Shown piece after piece: positions 28,801 through 38,448 of a stretch of DNA of 57,414 nucleotides. The notes beneath the pieces are model-generated. The model saw only the letters and a program-made list of their open reading frames with translations. It was not told the origin of the DNA and did no database searches. The translations under genes and the position numbers were made by a program. Source of the stretch: an uncultured Gemmatimonadales bacterium (GTDB lineage: Bacteria > Gemmatimonadota > Gemmatimonadetes > Palauibacterales > Palauibacteraceae). The first letter of the stretch is position 1. Each line of letters opens with the position of its first letter. The stretch spans positions 1 to 57,414 of the forward strand of contig CAMYMV010000012.1 in the NCBI GenBank assembly GCA_947259585.1, written 5' to 3'.

Positions 28801-29318
28801 AGCACGACCAGGCCGATCGCCGCCGAGGCCGCGAGGGCGCCCACGACGATGCCCCGACGCCAGCGCGTGTTGCTGCTTGGAAACAAGTCGGAGGGAGCAC
28901 GACCCGCGACCTCGAGCGACACCCTCCGCCGGTGAGCGAGAGCGAGCTCCCCGGACTCTCCCGGCTTCACGGGCCCCAGCTCGAAGGCTGCCCGGAGCTC
29001 GCCATCGCGCAGCCCCGTCGCTCTCTCAGCCTCCGCCGTGAGAGCATCGAGGCTCAGCTCGGCCCTCGCCTTCCGCCTGATCCGGAGGAGGACGATGGCC
29101 AACGCGGCCAACCCGAGCACCAGGAGGAGCACCGCTGGAAGCCGCACCCCGGATCCGATCGGAGTGAGCGTCGCGAGGACAAAGGCCACACCGAGGGTCG
29201 CCACCCCCAGGGCCGCCGCCACGAGACTCGCCAGACGGCGCAAGGCGCCCGCGCTCGAGCGCACGCCGGCCAGTCCGGTCCCGGCCTGCCGATCCATCAT
29301 CCGGCTCTCAACCTGCAC
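25881..29318 (-). CDS. DUF4175-like giant membrane protein with long coiled coils
   Basis: 1145 residues from a GTG at 29318 (a double ATG at 29300 is an alternative start). Three membrane helices lie in the first 180 residues (LASLVAAALGVATLGVAFVL, LPAVLLLVLGLAALAIVLL, VVGALAASAAIGLVVLSVLV). A beta-rich extracytoplasmic region with Ig-like stretches reaches about residue 510. Then come some 450 residues of Ala/Glu/Arg-rich coiled coil (LEDLSEALLDAGLREEMGELKEMYRRLLE and similar). The C-terminus LRELPPAYRWMVLDYFDRLN is typical of the family. Function is unknown. It starts the four-gene envelope run and follows rsmI by 20 bases. Confidence 0.78.
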   Translation of the reverse strand: MQVESRMMDRQAGTGLAGVRSSAGALRRLASLVAAALGVATLGVAFVLATLTPIGSGVRLPAVLLLVLGLAALAIVLLRIRRKARAELSLDALTAEAERATGLRDGELRAAFELGPVKPGESGELALAHRRRVSLEVAGRAPSDLFPSSNTRWRRGIVVGALAASAAIGLVVLSVLVRPVPTALAARLWAAPWRALAAVPVSELRVLAPASVPRGEAAPLRISAQGRPTVMLFEHAAGEPPRSRDLDLDPVSGVVEVRSEPIRVRTRLWAEDLAGRASEVIEISPVDPLLLRDLALDLAYPAYLRRPSERLERPFSTLAIPEGTTVHVRGAANGPLSAVTLAPPGDRPGDSLVSFTVDGESFDGGFRPWISGEWRWGIISAGRRPGLVLPPPLDIRVLRDSLPDVRILQPEGDRALGATLRLPLVVDVRDDIGISEVELVSWKVSATGAGPSVATSIAPPEPAARMILRAVVEGDGHELLPGDTLYYFVRARDAHPRHAPASSDTLRAFLPTLRQLREAAALGADSLADAAGRTAEAIQDLERRAREAEGRARAALAPEGASAALFPGSERDGGLSYEATEEGRDVTERAEELERDLQELIDRAGTLEDLSEALLDAGLREEMGELKEMYRRLLESELGERIAALREALRDLRPERLQSALGRLAEDSGRLREDLERSAAVLERAALEQGVKSARNTAEELARRQDAIAEASDVDDTWRDKEETLATDAEELARRIEELSERLGSSLSAGASAAATDSVRAAGEAVSEAAGRARAAARAAARSAGDASGQPGERAEGSPTETDAIEAAERLSDAAASLATAERALGQDWSAEAREALEHARREALALATEQEALAEGYSGPGALDPATLQGRQAALRGGLDNLFGSLAEAGRRTALLDRGSAVAATEAAGRMDDLLSRLQDGSGQRPTRGEATAIAEALNELAARLLASAEAVQAAGSGSGTAEMLEQLARAARMQEGLSREGGSLLFMQEDGRPVGSRIEQLAEGQAEVERDLQELAERAGDQEDVLVRREELAREAAELARRLESGVLNPETVERQETLFRRLLDAGRSLEREDEEPDRRESRPGADLPSEVPRLDPEVLAGPRFPHPNEEVLRELPPAYRWMVLDYFDRLNRVVEEPEDGGP

Positions 29319-29338
29319 GACCCCCCGTTCTCCACACG

Positions 29339-30187
29339 TCAGGACCGGTCATCGGCGCGACCGAAACGCAACCCGAAGTCGTACGCTACATTACGCGGTA
29401 CACCGAAGGCTTCCACCAGCTTCGCTCCGATGTCACGAGTGCTCAGGCCCCGTTCTCCCAGCTGCCGGGCCTCCCGCTCAATCTCGTCGAGCTGGTCCTT
29501 CCAATCGGCCGATTCCGCCGCGGCCTCCAGCACGAGGGTGATCTCGCCCCTGGTCTCTTCCCCGAATTCCGGTGCGAGTTCCGCGACGGTTCCTCGCCGA
29601 ATCGTTTCGTGGAGCTTGGTGAGCTCCCGGCAGACCACGCAGCAGCGCTCGCCGAGGCCGGCCGCGGCGAGCTCGCGCAGGAGTCCTCCGATCCTTTTGG
29701 GTGACTCGAACGCCACCACCGTCATCGGAAGGCCTGCCAGGAGTTGGATCCACGCCGCCCTGTCGGATGTCCGGCGAGGAGGGAAGCCGAGGAAGGCGAA
29801 GCGGTCGCCTTCAAGGCCCGCCGCCACCAGCGCGGCCGTGACCGCCGAGGGGCCGGGAACCGGAACGACTCGCCCCTCCCTCTCGAGTACCTTCCGCACC
29901 AGACGCGCCCCCGGATCGGAGACGACGGGCGTGCCGGCATCGGAAACGAGCGCGCAGCTCCCGCCGTTCTCGAGAAGCTCCAGGATCTCCGAGATCCGGG
30001 ATGCCTCGTTGTGCTCGTGAAGCGAGCGTAGCCGAGTCTCCGAACCGAGCCAGGCGAGGAGCCGGCCCGTACGCCGCGTATCTTCCGCGAAGACGACGTC
30101 GACCGCACACAGAACCTGGCGGGCGCGCTCCGTGATGTCCGCACGGTTTCCTATCGGGGTACTGACCAGATAGAGAGCGTTTTCCAT
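29339..30187 (-). CDS. rsmI: 16S rRNA 2'-O-methyltransferase RsmI (C1402)
   Basis: A tetrapyrrole-methylase-fold enzyme that 2'-O-methylates C1402 of 16S rRNA with SAM. 282 residues. The start is MENALYLVSTPIGNRADITERA at 30187; a longer open frame to 30421 has no family sequence. Motifs: VVFAEDTRRTGRLLAWLG, LVSDAGTPVVSDPGARLV and VVPVPGPSAVTAALVAAGL. The C-terminal GERGLSTRDIGAKLVEAFGVPRNVAYD is the usual RsmI tail. An 11-bp hairpin ends 8 bases upstream of the start codon. Confidence 0.95.
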   Translation of the reverse strand: MENALYLVSTPIGNRADITERARQVLCAVDVVFAEDTRRTGRLLAWLGSETRLRSLHEHNEASRISEILELLENGGSCALVSDAGTPVVSDPGARLVRKVLEREGRVVPVPGPSAVTAALVAAGLEGDRFAFLGFPPRRTSDRAAWIQLLAGLPMTVVAFESPKRIGGLLRELAAAGLGERCCVVCRELTKLHETIRRGTVAELAPEFGEETRGEITLVLEAAAESADWKDQLDEIEREARQLGERGLSTRDIGAKLVEAFGVPRNVAYDFGLRFGRADDRS

Positions 30188-30195
30188 ACCTACAA

Positions 30196-30235
30196 CAACG
30201 CCTCCCGCTCCACGTTCGGGAACAGGGAGGCGTTG
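30196..30235 (-). promoter_or_regulatory. 11-bp perfect hairpin just before the rsmI start
   Basis: CAACGCCTCCC (30196-30206) and GGGAGGCGTTG (30225-30235) are exact reverse complements around an 18-base loop. On the minus-strand mRNA the stem ends about 8 bases before the rsmI ATG and so covers or borders its ribosome site. It could control rsmI translation, or end trxA transcripts; no T tract follows. Confidence 0.5.
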
Positions 30236-30265
30236 ACCTCGATGGTGAGCCCGTCGGGTGAGGAC

Positions 30266-30289
30266 CCGGCCTCGCCGCGAGAGGGCCGG
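30266..30289. terminator. GC-rich hairpin downstream of trxA
   Basis: CCGGCCTC (30266-30273), a 7-base loop, and GAGGGCCGG (30281-30289) pair as 8 bp with one bulged G. It lies 17 bases past the trxA stop on the minus strand. There is no clear T run, so termination is only a suggestion. Confidence 0.35.
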
Positions 30290-30305
30290 CTCCCGCGGTG
30301 GGCCC

Positions 30306-30638
30306 TCAGCTGTGCTGTTGGATCTTCCGCTCGAGCGCGGCCTTCGGCACCGCCCCCACGACCGTGTCGACGTGGCGGCCATCCTTGAAGAACAGGATGC
30401 TGGGAATCGAGCGCACCGCAAACTTCATGGCCGTCTTCTGGTGCTCGTCGACATCCAGCTTCCCGACCTTGACGGAATCAGCGTTCTCCTCGGCAAGCTC
30501 CTCGACGATCGGGGCCACCATCCGGCAGGGCCCGCACCACGCAGCCCAGAAGTCGATCATCGCCAGGCCCTCGTGGGACTCGATTTCCGTCGCGAAATTG
30601 TCGTCGGTGATCGTGACCAGCTTCGTATCCGTTGTCAT
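30306..30638 (-). CDS. trxA: Thioredoxin
   Basis: A cytoplasmic dithiol-disulfide reductant. About 110 residues with the active site WAAWCGPCRMVAPIVEELA, conserved KLDVDEHQKTAMKFAVRSIPSILFFKDG (cis-Pro loop) and the C-terminal helix. Three starts are possible: ATG at 30656, and a double ATG at 30641/30638 preceded by GGAGAG. I chose 30638 because the ribosome site spacing fits and the family's N-terminus begins at about this point. Divergent from the epimerase gene. Confidence 0.95.
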   Translation of the reverse strand: MTTDTKLVTITDDNFATEIESHEGLAMIDFWAAWCGPCRMVAPIVEELAEENADSVKVGKLDVDEHQKTAMKFAVRSIPSILFFKDGRHVDTVVGAVPKAALERKIQQHS

Positions 30639-30778
30639 CATCTCTCCAGTTGTCATCTCGGTAGAAAAACGCGGGTCCCGGGTGTACTATCCCTCTCGCT
30701 TGAGAGTCACGAAGGGCGCCGGTGGTAACGTCCGTTCCCACCGGCCGATCATCGGTCCCCGCAACCGAGCCAAGAGGC

Positions 30779-31180
30779 GTGCCCAAGATCGATCACCTCG
30801 GAATCGCGGTCAACTCCCTGGAAGCCTCGATACCGCTGTACGCGGCATTGTTGGGAGAGAACCCGACGGGGCGTGAGGAGGTTCCTTCGGAGGGCGTGAG
30901 GGTCGCGTTCTTCGGACGTGGAGGTGGACGGGTGGAGCTCCTCGAGCCGACGGGAGATGACTCGCCTATCGCCGCCTTTCTGGATCGGCGCGGTCCGGGC
31001 CTTCATCACGTCTGCCTGAGCGTCGCCGATCTGGACGAGGCCGTGTCCAGAGCGGAGGAGACCGGCGCCACCCTCGTTCCACCTGGGATTCGAAGCGGAG
31101 CGGAGGGACGACGCGTCGCCTTTCTCCATCCCCGGACGGCGGGGGGTGTCCTCATCGAGCTCGTGGAGTCCGAGCGCTGA
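30779..31180 (+). CDS. mce: Methylmalonyl-CoA epimerase (VOC fold)
   Basis: Interconverts (2R)- and (2S)-methylmalonyl-CoA in propionate metabolism. From GTG 30779 the protein is 133 residues and opens with VPKIDHLGIAVNSLEASIPLY, the family's normal start. Metal ligands are the His in KIDHLG, the His pair in GPGLHHVCLSV and the Glu in GVLIELVE. A GTG at 30722 would add 19 unrelated residues but has a better AAGGG ribosome site, so the true start is undecided. The stop overlaps the proposed CTG start of the glycosyltransferase. Confidence 0.88.
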   Translation: MPKIDHLGIAVNSLEASIPLYAALLGENPTGREEVPSEGVRVAFFGRGGGRVELLEPTGDDSPIAAFLDRRGPGLHHVCLSVADLDEAVSRAEETGATLVPPGIRSGAEGRRVAFLHPRTAGGVLIELVESER

Positions 31181-31911
31181 CCCGGCCGACCAACCCGCGA
31201 TCGACCCAACCAGGAATAGAGACACCCGGCCCGAGCTTTTCCATCATCATTCCGGCTCTCGAGGAGGAAGATCGGATCGGGGAGACGATCATCGCGGCGC
31301 GGGCGGCGTACGGCGGCGACTGCGAGATCCTCGTCGTGGACGGTGGGAGCGCGGATCGCACCCGCGAAGTAGCCGAGCGGTCGGCTCGGGTGATCCTGAA
31401 GACGGGAGGAAGGGGTGCGCAGCTGAACGCCGGGGCCGAGAGAGCGACGGGCAACGTCCTTGTCTTCCTGCACGCGGACACGAGCGTCGAGGCGTGCAGC
31501 GGCCGGGAGATCGCGGATCTCCTCTCGAGCTCCGGCGTGGCCGGCGGCTGCCACCGCTTCGGCGTGCAGCCGCCGGCCGCCCGCTTCACCCGATACGGGC
31601 TGCTGGAAGTCGGCGTGAACTTGCGCACGCGGCTCTTCCAGACGGCCACGGGCGATCAGGCGATCTTCGCTCGCCGGGAGCGCTTCTGGGAGGCAGGCGG
31701 ATTCCCGGACTATCCGCTGTTCGAGGACGTGACCCTCGTCAGGCGATTACGAGGAATCGGGCGCTTCGAGAGGCTCGACGCCACCGCACGCACGGCGCGG
31801 CGGCGGTGGGAGGAAAGGGGCTTCTGGCGCACCGTGGCCTTCCACTGGATCCTCCGAGCCGCCTTCCACCTGGGGGTGAGACCGGAGCGTCTCTCCGCCT
31901 GGTACGGCTAG
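31177..31911 (+). CDS. Family 2 glycosyltransferase (TIGR04283-type), probable CTG start
   Basis: 244 residues if started at 31177. The GT-A core is clear: FSIIIPALEEEDRIGETI, CEILVVDGGSADRTREVAE, GRGAQLNAGAERATGNVLVFLHADT, then GDQAIFARRERFWEAGGFPDYPLFEDVTLVRRL. This matches the TIGR04283 glycosyltransferase family, some members of which sit in arsenosugar gene sets. The essential N-terminal strand lies upstream of the first GTG (31336), and no ATG, GTG or TTG exists in frame between the upstream gene and that strand. A CTG at 31177 overlaps the mce stop (CTGA) and has GGAG 9 bases before it. Sugar donor and acceptor are unknown. Confidence 0.8.
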   Translation: MTRPTNPRSTQPGIETPGPSFSIIIPALEEEDRIGETIIAARAAYGGDCEILVVDGGSADRTREVAERSARVILKTGGRGAQLNAGAERATGNVLVFLHADTSVEACSGREIADLLSSSGVAGGCHRFGVQPPAARFTRYGLLEVGVNLRTRLFQTATGDQAIFARRERFWEAGGFPDYPLFEDVTLVRRLRGIGRFERLDATARTARRRWEERGFWRTVAFHWILRAAFHLGVRPERLSAWYG

Positions 31912-32408
31912 CCTTCGCCCACGAGAGAATCCACGCCCAGCTGCTCGACGTACCAGCGTCCATCGGCCAGAACGACGGTGATCGGAACGTTGGCGTTACC
32001 GTATCGGGTCCCGATGATCGTCGCCACGAACCCCCGCTGGTCTTCTCGCATGTAGCCGAGCTCCAGGGGCCGGAGAGAGTAGGACTGGTGAAGCAACATC
32101 CCGGAGAGGACTACCATCCGCTGCTCCACCTCCTGCACCCCCCACTCGTTCTCGGCGGGGCCTGAGTTGTTGCCGAACAGCCGGCGCATCTGACCGTACG
32201 CCTGCGCCTGCGCCGCGTCGAGGAAGGAGCGGACCGCCTCTTCAGCGCTTGAAGCGCCGTACACGGTGCTCGCATTCTGCCCTGACGGAGTGATGCCTGC
32301 ACTGGAGCTCTTGGAGGAGCACCCCGGAAGCGATATCGCCAGGGTCGGGCCGGCAAGGACGAGCGCCGCCATCCAAAGCTTCCGTCCCCCGATTCCGATG
32401 ACCGTCAT
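31908..32408 (-). CDS. Small lipoprotein of unknown function
   Basis: About 166 residues from ATG 32408. A basic n-region (GIGGRKLW), a hydrophobic stretch and the lipobox ISLPGC mark a lipoprotein signal. The mature part has a Ser/Gly-rich spacer, then a compact alpha+beta domain (EEAVRSFLDAAQAQAYGQMRRLFG to ITVVLADGRWYVEQLGVDSL) that resembles the DUF4878/NTF2-like shape. A TTG at 32444, overlapping the clpB stop as TTGA, would add 12 residues. The stop codon shares the palindrome CTAG (31908-31911) with that of the convergent glycosyltransferase. Confidence 0.72.
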   Translation of the reverse strand: MTVIGIGGRKLWMAALVLAGPTLAISLPGCSSKSSSAGITPSGQNASTVYGASSAEEAVRSFLDAAQAQAYGQMRRLFGNNSGPAENEWGVQEVEQRMVVLSGMLLHQSYSLRPLELGYMREDQRGFVATIIGTRYGNANVPITVVLADGRWYVEQLGVDSLVGEG

Positions 32409-32440
32409 GCTTCGCAAATAGCGCCGGCAAGCGTCTCCGG

Positions 32441-35080
<2,640 letters not shown>

Positions 35081-35103
35081 GCGATTCGTGTTCCTCCTAT
35101 AGT

Positions 35104-35121
35104 ATCACTATATATAGTGAT
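35104..35121. promoter_or_regulatory. 18-bp perfect palindrome upstream of clpB
   Basis: ATCACTATATATAGTGAT is its own reverse complement. It sits in the only strongly AT-rich stretch of the left half, between the hsp20 stop (35164) and the clpB start (35080). It does not match CIRCE, HAIR or CtsR sites. A role as operator of the chaperone gene is an inference from position. Confidence 0.55.
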
Positions 35122-35163
35122 TTACATGTCTTTATATGATGTGTGTTATCACGCGCGACTCGG

Positions 35164-35754
35164 TCATTCCTCGATCTCCACGCGAGTGCGCTCCGCCTCT
35201 CTTCGCCGCGGCAGGACAAGCTTCAGCACGCCGCTCTCCAGCCTGGCGCGGATTCGGGTGTGGTCCACGTCGCCGGGCATGCTGATCTCCCTCTCGAATC
35301 GGCCGTAGTCGCGCCCGGACCCGAGCACTTCACTCTCCTCCGGTAGCTCCGGTCGCCGGCGCTCTCCGGCCACCGTCAGGTCATCTCCTTCCGTTGTGAC
35401 CTCGAGGTCGGCCTTCTCGACGCCCGGCAGGTCCATGAACACCCAGTACCCCTCGCCGGGGACCCGAATCAGATCGTGTCGAGGATACCGTCCTCCGACT
35501 GCGGGGATGTTGCGGATGCTCCCGAGGATGTCGCCGACGACATCCTGAAACTCCGAGAGGCCCTTCTCCCAGGCGTCTCTCCTGACATCCTTCTTCGACC
35601 GACCATCGTCGGCGCCGCCGCCCTCGCCGGACGCCGCCTCTCCCGCCTCCGAATCCGACCCTTCGCCCGGCGACTCGCCCTCCGAGCCAGCCTCGTCCAC
35701 CGACGGCTCCTGCTCCTGTTCCTGACCCTCTTTATCGTCGTGCTCCCACATCAT
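35164..35754 (-). CDS. Small heat-shock protein (Hsp20) with acidic N-terminal arm
   Basis: 196 residues from the double ATG at 35754/35751, preceded by GGGAGGGC. The C-terminal half is an alpha-crystallin domain: YWVFMDLPGVEKADLEVTTEGDDLTVAGERR, DYGRFEREISMPGDVDHTRIRARLESGVLKLVLPRR. Before it is an unusual arm of about 50 residues made largely of Glu, Asp, Gly, Ser and Gln (EGQEQEQEPSVDEAGSEG). It holds unfolded proteins for ClpB/DnaK, and the neighbouring clpB supports that role. A C-terminal I-x-I motif is not obvious, as the protein ends VEIEE. A longer frame to 35892 lacks family sequence. Confidence 0.92.
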   Translation of the reverse strand: MMWEHDDKEGQEQEQEPSVDEAGSEGESPGEGSDSEAGEAASGEGGGADDGRSKKDVRRDAWEKGLSEFQDVVGDILGSIRNIPAVGGRYPRHDLIRVPGEGYWVFMDLPGVEKADLEVTTEGDDLTVAGERRRPELPEESEVLGSGRDYGRFEREISMPGDVDHTRIRARLESGVLKLVLPRRREAERTRVEIEE

Positions 35755-35910
35755 GCCCTCCCTGATTAGATGATTCCGGCGTTTCAAGGGGGCAAGGCCC
35801 GTGCCCGTGAAGGCCGGCCATTCCTGCCGATAAGCGGTGTTCGACCGCCAACAAGGCGCGAAGAAACGGCGGCGCCGGCAGGTCGCTGCCATGCCGGCAG
35901 AACCGCCCCG

Positions 35911-38445
35911 TCAGCGGAGGCTTGGTCCGTAGAGGAGTGAGTTGGTGAACGGGGCGAAGGCCGAACGCCAGAAGAGACGGAACAGGGGGTCATCGGCGAA
36001 GAGGACGACCCGTCCCTCGCCGATTGCACGGGTGGCGAGCCACGAGGAACCGGCGACCTTATCCAGCTTTCGTTCGCCGATGACGCCGCTCACCTCGCTC
36101 ACGTCCAGCGGAAAGTGGATCACCGCCTCGGACCGATCGTCCGGCTCGAACGAGAGATCCGTGCGGTGGAGCACGAAGTAGGGCCCGTCAGGGCCTCCTG
36201 CGGCCGTCCCCCAGGCCAGGGGGTGCTCCTGGTCCGCGCGGGCCGGCAGGATCACGCCGGTCACGGCGTCCTCCCACCGTTCGCTGCGCCGCTCCTGCCG
36301 GGTGCGGAGAGCGCGACGCAGCCGCTCCGCATCCGAGACGGCCGTGGTGTCCTCCTCCCGAACGTCGAGATCGGCGATCGCGCCGGCGGTCCAGCGTGCC
36401 GCTTCCCCCATCGCCACAAGGGTGCCGCCGCTCTCGACCCACTCGGCGAGCAGGTCCCTGCGTCGATCGTACACGGAGGAGCGGGCCGGTGGAGCCACGA
36501 GGACATCGTAACGCGCCAGCTGCCGGGCTGTGAGACCGTTGGTGGGAAGCGGGTCGAACGGGATCGCGAGGCCGCGCTCGAGCAGGTACCAAACCTGCCC
36601 GTACGATGTCGGCGAGATCCCTTCGCCCATCAGCACGGCGATGCGGTTCGCTTCGAGCGGCAAGGAGCGGTCGCTTCCGAGGTCGAGACCGGAGGTGGAG
36701 CGGCCGCTGCTCGCCGGCGTGGCCAGACGGGTCAGCCCGGCTCTTCGCATCCGCGCTTCCGTGGAATCGTCCGATGGAAGGAAGACGGTGCCGGGAGGCC
36801 AAAGCCGTCCCTCGGTCTCGAAGCCCTCCTGCAGCGCGTACGCCCTTCCCCCGATCGCCGCGTAGCGGTGAAGAGGTCCGGCGGCGGCGAATCCCGGGGG
36901 CACCAGATAGCCGTACGCGGGTTGCCGCGGTCCGACCGCGCCAGCCTCCGGAGACGGCTCCAACGTCACAGGTTCGAAGGCGGCTGCCTCGAGCCCGCTG
37001 GCGGTGTGTGCTTCGACGCCGAACGCGTAGGGAAGAGACCAGGCCGTGATGTCGTAGCTGCTCTCAACGCCCGCGCCGTCGAACGGCGTCTCCGCCTGGA
37101 GGAGCGTGCGAGCCAGCCGGCTGCGGGGCTGCCTCCCCGGAACCCGGTACGTCCCCACCGGGAACTCCGTCCGCTCCGCGTATCCGAGGTAGGGGGACGC
37201 GGTGGCACCGAACGAGCGCTCGCTCCGCTCGACGACGATGCCCTGGTTCAAAAGCAGCGCAACGAGGCCGTCGGCCGCCTCGGGGTTGTCGGCCGGCACC
37301 AGGAGGAAGTCGGCCCCTCCTCCCCCGTCCCGGTGGAACGCCGCGTAATCCTCAAGGAGCGCGGTCTTGCGTTCGGCCGCGGCCCGAAGCGTGGTGAGGC
37401 CGGCGATCCGGTGGTGCTCGAGACGATCCGCCAGCGTGAGTACCGTACCGTCGGGACGGCGAACCGCGAGGCCCGCGCGCCGGCTGCCCGCCTGCTCGTA
37501 GGTCATCCCTATCGCGCCCGTGAGGCTGGACCAGCTGTCCCCGTACCCGGGGTAGAAGAGATCGAACGTCTGCTCCGTGTAGTAGAGCCACCGTCGTCGG
37601 TCGAATTCACGGGCGTTGGCCCGGCCGAAGTACTCCCCCCATTCCGACATGGAGAGCGGATAGACCGGGTTGACGGGCTCCGCCGGCGGAAAGAAGAAGT
37701 AGGAGCTGGTGTGGGACATCTCGTGGAAGTCCACGAGCACCTGGGGATTCCACCGAGCGTATTGGGCGATGCGGGCTCGCGTCTCCGGTTGGACGGCCCA
37801 CGCCCAATCGCGGTTCAGATCGAACAGATAGTGGTTGTATCGACCTCCCGGCCAGGGAGGGGTGTGCTCGTAGGAATCCGCGTACCGATTCGGAGGATCG
37901 GCTTTCGCGCCGCGGTACCAGTGCACGTACCGATCCCGGCCATCCGGATTCAGCATCGGGTCGATCAGGACCACGAGGGAGTCCAGGATCCCGGCCGCCT
38001 CGGTCGCGCCCACGGCGAGGTCGTGGGCCGTCCACAACGCGGCCTCGGTCGATGAGGACTCGTCGCCGTGCACCCCGTAGGCCAGCCAGGCCACGGCAGG
38101 TGTCCCCCGGGCGATCTCCGTCGCGCGGGAAGCCGGCAGCCCGGGACCGCGAAGCTCGTCGATGCGGGCCCGGATCTCGTCGAGGCCGTCGGTCCGATCC
38201 TCCCGGGACAGCACCATGAGGATGAGCGGGCGGCCCTCGGGCGTCTCTCCGTAGCGCACGAGCTGCACGCGAGGAGAGGCTTCGGCAAGGCGGGTGGCGT
38301 AGCGGAACACGTCCCGGGTGTCGGTGAAGCGCTCGCCGGGACCGTAGCCGAGGACGTCGGCCGGGGACGGTATCTCCTGAGCCCGGCCGACCACCGCGCC
38401 CAGAGCGAGAAGTAGACCGAAGACGGCGGGAAGGCGGTGCTTCAC
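35911..38445 (-). CDS. Secreted M14-family zinc carboxypeptidase
   Basis: 844 residues with a signal peptide (LPAVFGLLLALGAVVGRAQ). The M14 domain spans about 35-360: zinc ligands H126 and E129 in GVHGDESSSTEAALW, the substrate-binding LIDPMLNPDGRDRYVHWYRG, LNRDWAW, the probable third ligand in VLVDFHEMSHTSSYFF, and MTYEQAGSR, whose Glu is the likely catalytic base. The remaining 480 residues include a C-terminal amidotransferase-like or DUF4350-like fold (RQLARYDVLVAPPARSS, WVESGGTLVAMGEAARW). It probably trims extracellular peptides. It leads into a PqqD-like gene and an OPT peptide transporter, consistent with peptide use. Confidence 0.9.
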   Translation of the reverse strand: MKHRLPAVFGLLLALGAVVGRAQEIPSPADVLGYGPGERFTDTRDVFRYATRLAEASPRVQLVRYGETPEGRPLILMVLSREDRTDGLDEIRARIDELRGPGLPASRATEIARGTPAVAWLAYGVHGDESSSTEAALWTAHDLAVGATEAAGILDSLVVLIDPMLNPDGRDRYVHWYRGAKADPPNRYADSYEHTPPWPGGRYNHYLFDLNRDWAWAVQPETRARIAQYARWNPQVLVDFHEMSHTSSYFFFPPAEPVNPVYPLSMSEWGEYFGRANAREFDRRRWLYYTEQTFDLFYPGYGDSWSSLTGAIGMTYEQAGSRRAGLAVRRPDGTVLTLADRLEHHRIAGLTTLRAAAERKTALLEDYAAFHRDGGGGADFLLVPADNPEAADGLVALLLNQGIVVERSERSFGATASPYLGYAERTEFPVGTYRVPGRQPRSRLARTLLQAETPFDGAGVESSYDITAWSLPYAFGVEAHTASGLEAAAFEPVTLEPSPEAGAVGPRQPAYGYLVPPGFAAAGPLHRYAAIGGRAYALQEGFETEGRLWPPGTVFLPSDDSTEARMRRAGLTRLATPASSGRSTSGLDLGSDRSLPLEANRIAVLMGEGISPTSYGQVWYLLERGLAIPFDPLPTNGLTARQLARYDVLVAPPARSSVYDRRRDLLAEWVESGGTLVAMGEAARWTAGAIADLDVREEDTTAVSDAERLRRALRTRQERRSERWEDAVTGVILPARADQEHPLAWGTAAGGPDGPYFVLHRTDLSFEPDDRSEAVIHFPLDVSEVSGVIGERKLDKVAGSSWLATRAIGEGRVVLFADDPLFRLFWRSAFAPFTNSLLYGPSLR

Positions 38446-38448
38446 GGC

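Noticed and set aside
35755..35800. Sigma32-like -35 box (CCCTTGAAA) before hsp20
   Set aside because: With normal spacing the start of transcription would fall on the hsp20 start codon and exclude the clear GGGAGG ribosome site; no good -10 was seen.
36115..38055. 646-residue plus-strand open frame opposite the M14 peptidase
   Set aside because: Low-complexity Arg/Gly/Val sequence with no family features; antisense shadow of a clear gene.
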